Of a stretch of DNA of 25,654 bases, positions 25,522-25,654 are shown one piece after another. Location of the stretch: contig JAAEPJ010000121.1 of the NCBI GenBank assembly GCA_024222485.1, forward strand, positions 1 through 25,654. The letters run 5' to 3'. Position 1 is the first letter of the stretch. Every line of letters begins with the position of its first letter. A model generated the notes under the pieces. It searched no databases, was not told the origin of the DNA, and saw only the letters and a list, made by a program, of their open reading frames with translations. The translations under genes and the position numbers were made by a program. This stretch comes from a bacterium (GTDB lineage Bacteria > RUG730 > JAAEPJ01).

Positions 25522-25654
25522 TGTACCCCATTAAGAAATTTATAAAAAGTGAGAATATTAATATAATAAAATCACTTAAATTAATGGAGGTCCTTTTAAA
25601 AAAATGAAAAATAATTACTCCTCTCAAGACAAATTTAATATTGTGCTAGAAGCA
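25522..25654 (+). mobile_element. 5' end of an IS3-family insertion sequence (truncated by the window edge)
   Basis: The segment opens with TGTACCCC (25522-25529), the exact complement of the terminal octamer of the left IS end. A possible promoter (TTTATA at 25539-25544, 17-bp spacer, TATAAT at 25562-25567), a GGAGG at 25586-25590 and the first codons of an orfA follow. The order of terminal repeat, short leader and orfA start is that of IS3-family elements. The window stops after 133 bp of the element. Confidence 0.7.
25604..25654 (+). CDS. IS3-family transposase OrfA, N-terminal fragment, partial
   Basis: Seventeen codons read MKNNYSSQDKFNIVLEA to the window edge, resembling the helix-turn-helix OrfA start of IS3 elements (M..R.YS.EFK..VV.EA). 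GGAGG lies 13 bases upstream, somewhat far. The frame is still open at the edge. The rest of the element, including OrfB, lies outside, and identity with the left copy cannot be tested here. Confidence 0.65.
   Translation, partial: MKNNYSSQDKFNIVLEA

Noticed and set aside
1-25654. tRNA, rRNA or integrase attachment sites
   Set aside because: All intergenic gaps were read on both strands; none has a tRNA cloverleaf, rRNA signature or tRNA-end duplication.

Overview
The window is strongly AT-rich. It carries one block of genes, all read on the minus strand, between two incomplete IS3-type insertion sequence ends read on the plus strand. A giant single-exon gene of about 14.7 kb (4,896 codons) fills more than half of it. 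Its N-terminus matches a secreted domain I associate with Candidatus Omnitrophota (former OP3) and related PVC-group bacteria, a lineage known for giant open reading frames. I therefore infer an Omnitrophota-like, Gram-negative, uncultivated bacterium. This rests on remembered sequence character and gene content; there is no rRNA in the window.

Layout from left to right: (1) 1-135, the 3' end of an IS3-family element, with the last 32 transposase codons and a TGTACCCC-type terminal repeat. (2) 402-1772, an alanine/glycine:cation symporter with its own candidate promoter and a palindrome over the predicted start site. (3) 1980-10540, a co-directional series which in transcription order is glyQ, glyS, a small exported OB-fold-like protein, hflK, hflC, an SNF/NSS-type sodium symporter and glgC. 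Gaps from glyS down to glgC are 30 to 44 bp and hflK/hflC overlap by 4 bp, so one transcript is plausible; glyQ and glyS are 158 bp apart. (4) 10646-25336, the giant gene. (5) 25522-25654, the 5' end of an IS3-type element with its terminal repeat, promoter-like sequence, ribosome binding site and the first 17 codons of orfA.

The conventional genes cover glycine charging (GlyQS), membrane protein quality control (HflKC, the usual partner of FtsH, which is not here), sodium-coupled amino acid uptake (AGCS and SNF types) and the committed step of glycogen synthesis (GlgC). Nothing links them functionally to the giant protein.

The giant protein has a signal peptide, a TraB/ChaN/Tiki-like domain (about residues 36-480), long charged helical stretches with loose repeats, seven clusters of transmembrane hairpins, Ser- and Pro/Ala-rich linkers, a 71-residue tandem repeat near residues 4222-4363 and a His/Glu-rich motif near 4475-4510. 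Its coding strand holds a run of 13 G residues, striking in such AT-rich DNA. Hand translation shows that gaining or losing one G stops translation within a few codons and removes the last roughly 800 residues. Several in-frame 12-, 15- and 21-bp tandem repeats add length-variable sites. The giant gene and its G tract are the most interesting parts of the window. No tRNA, rRNA or CRISPR array was seen, and no gap between genes exceeds 300 bp.
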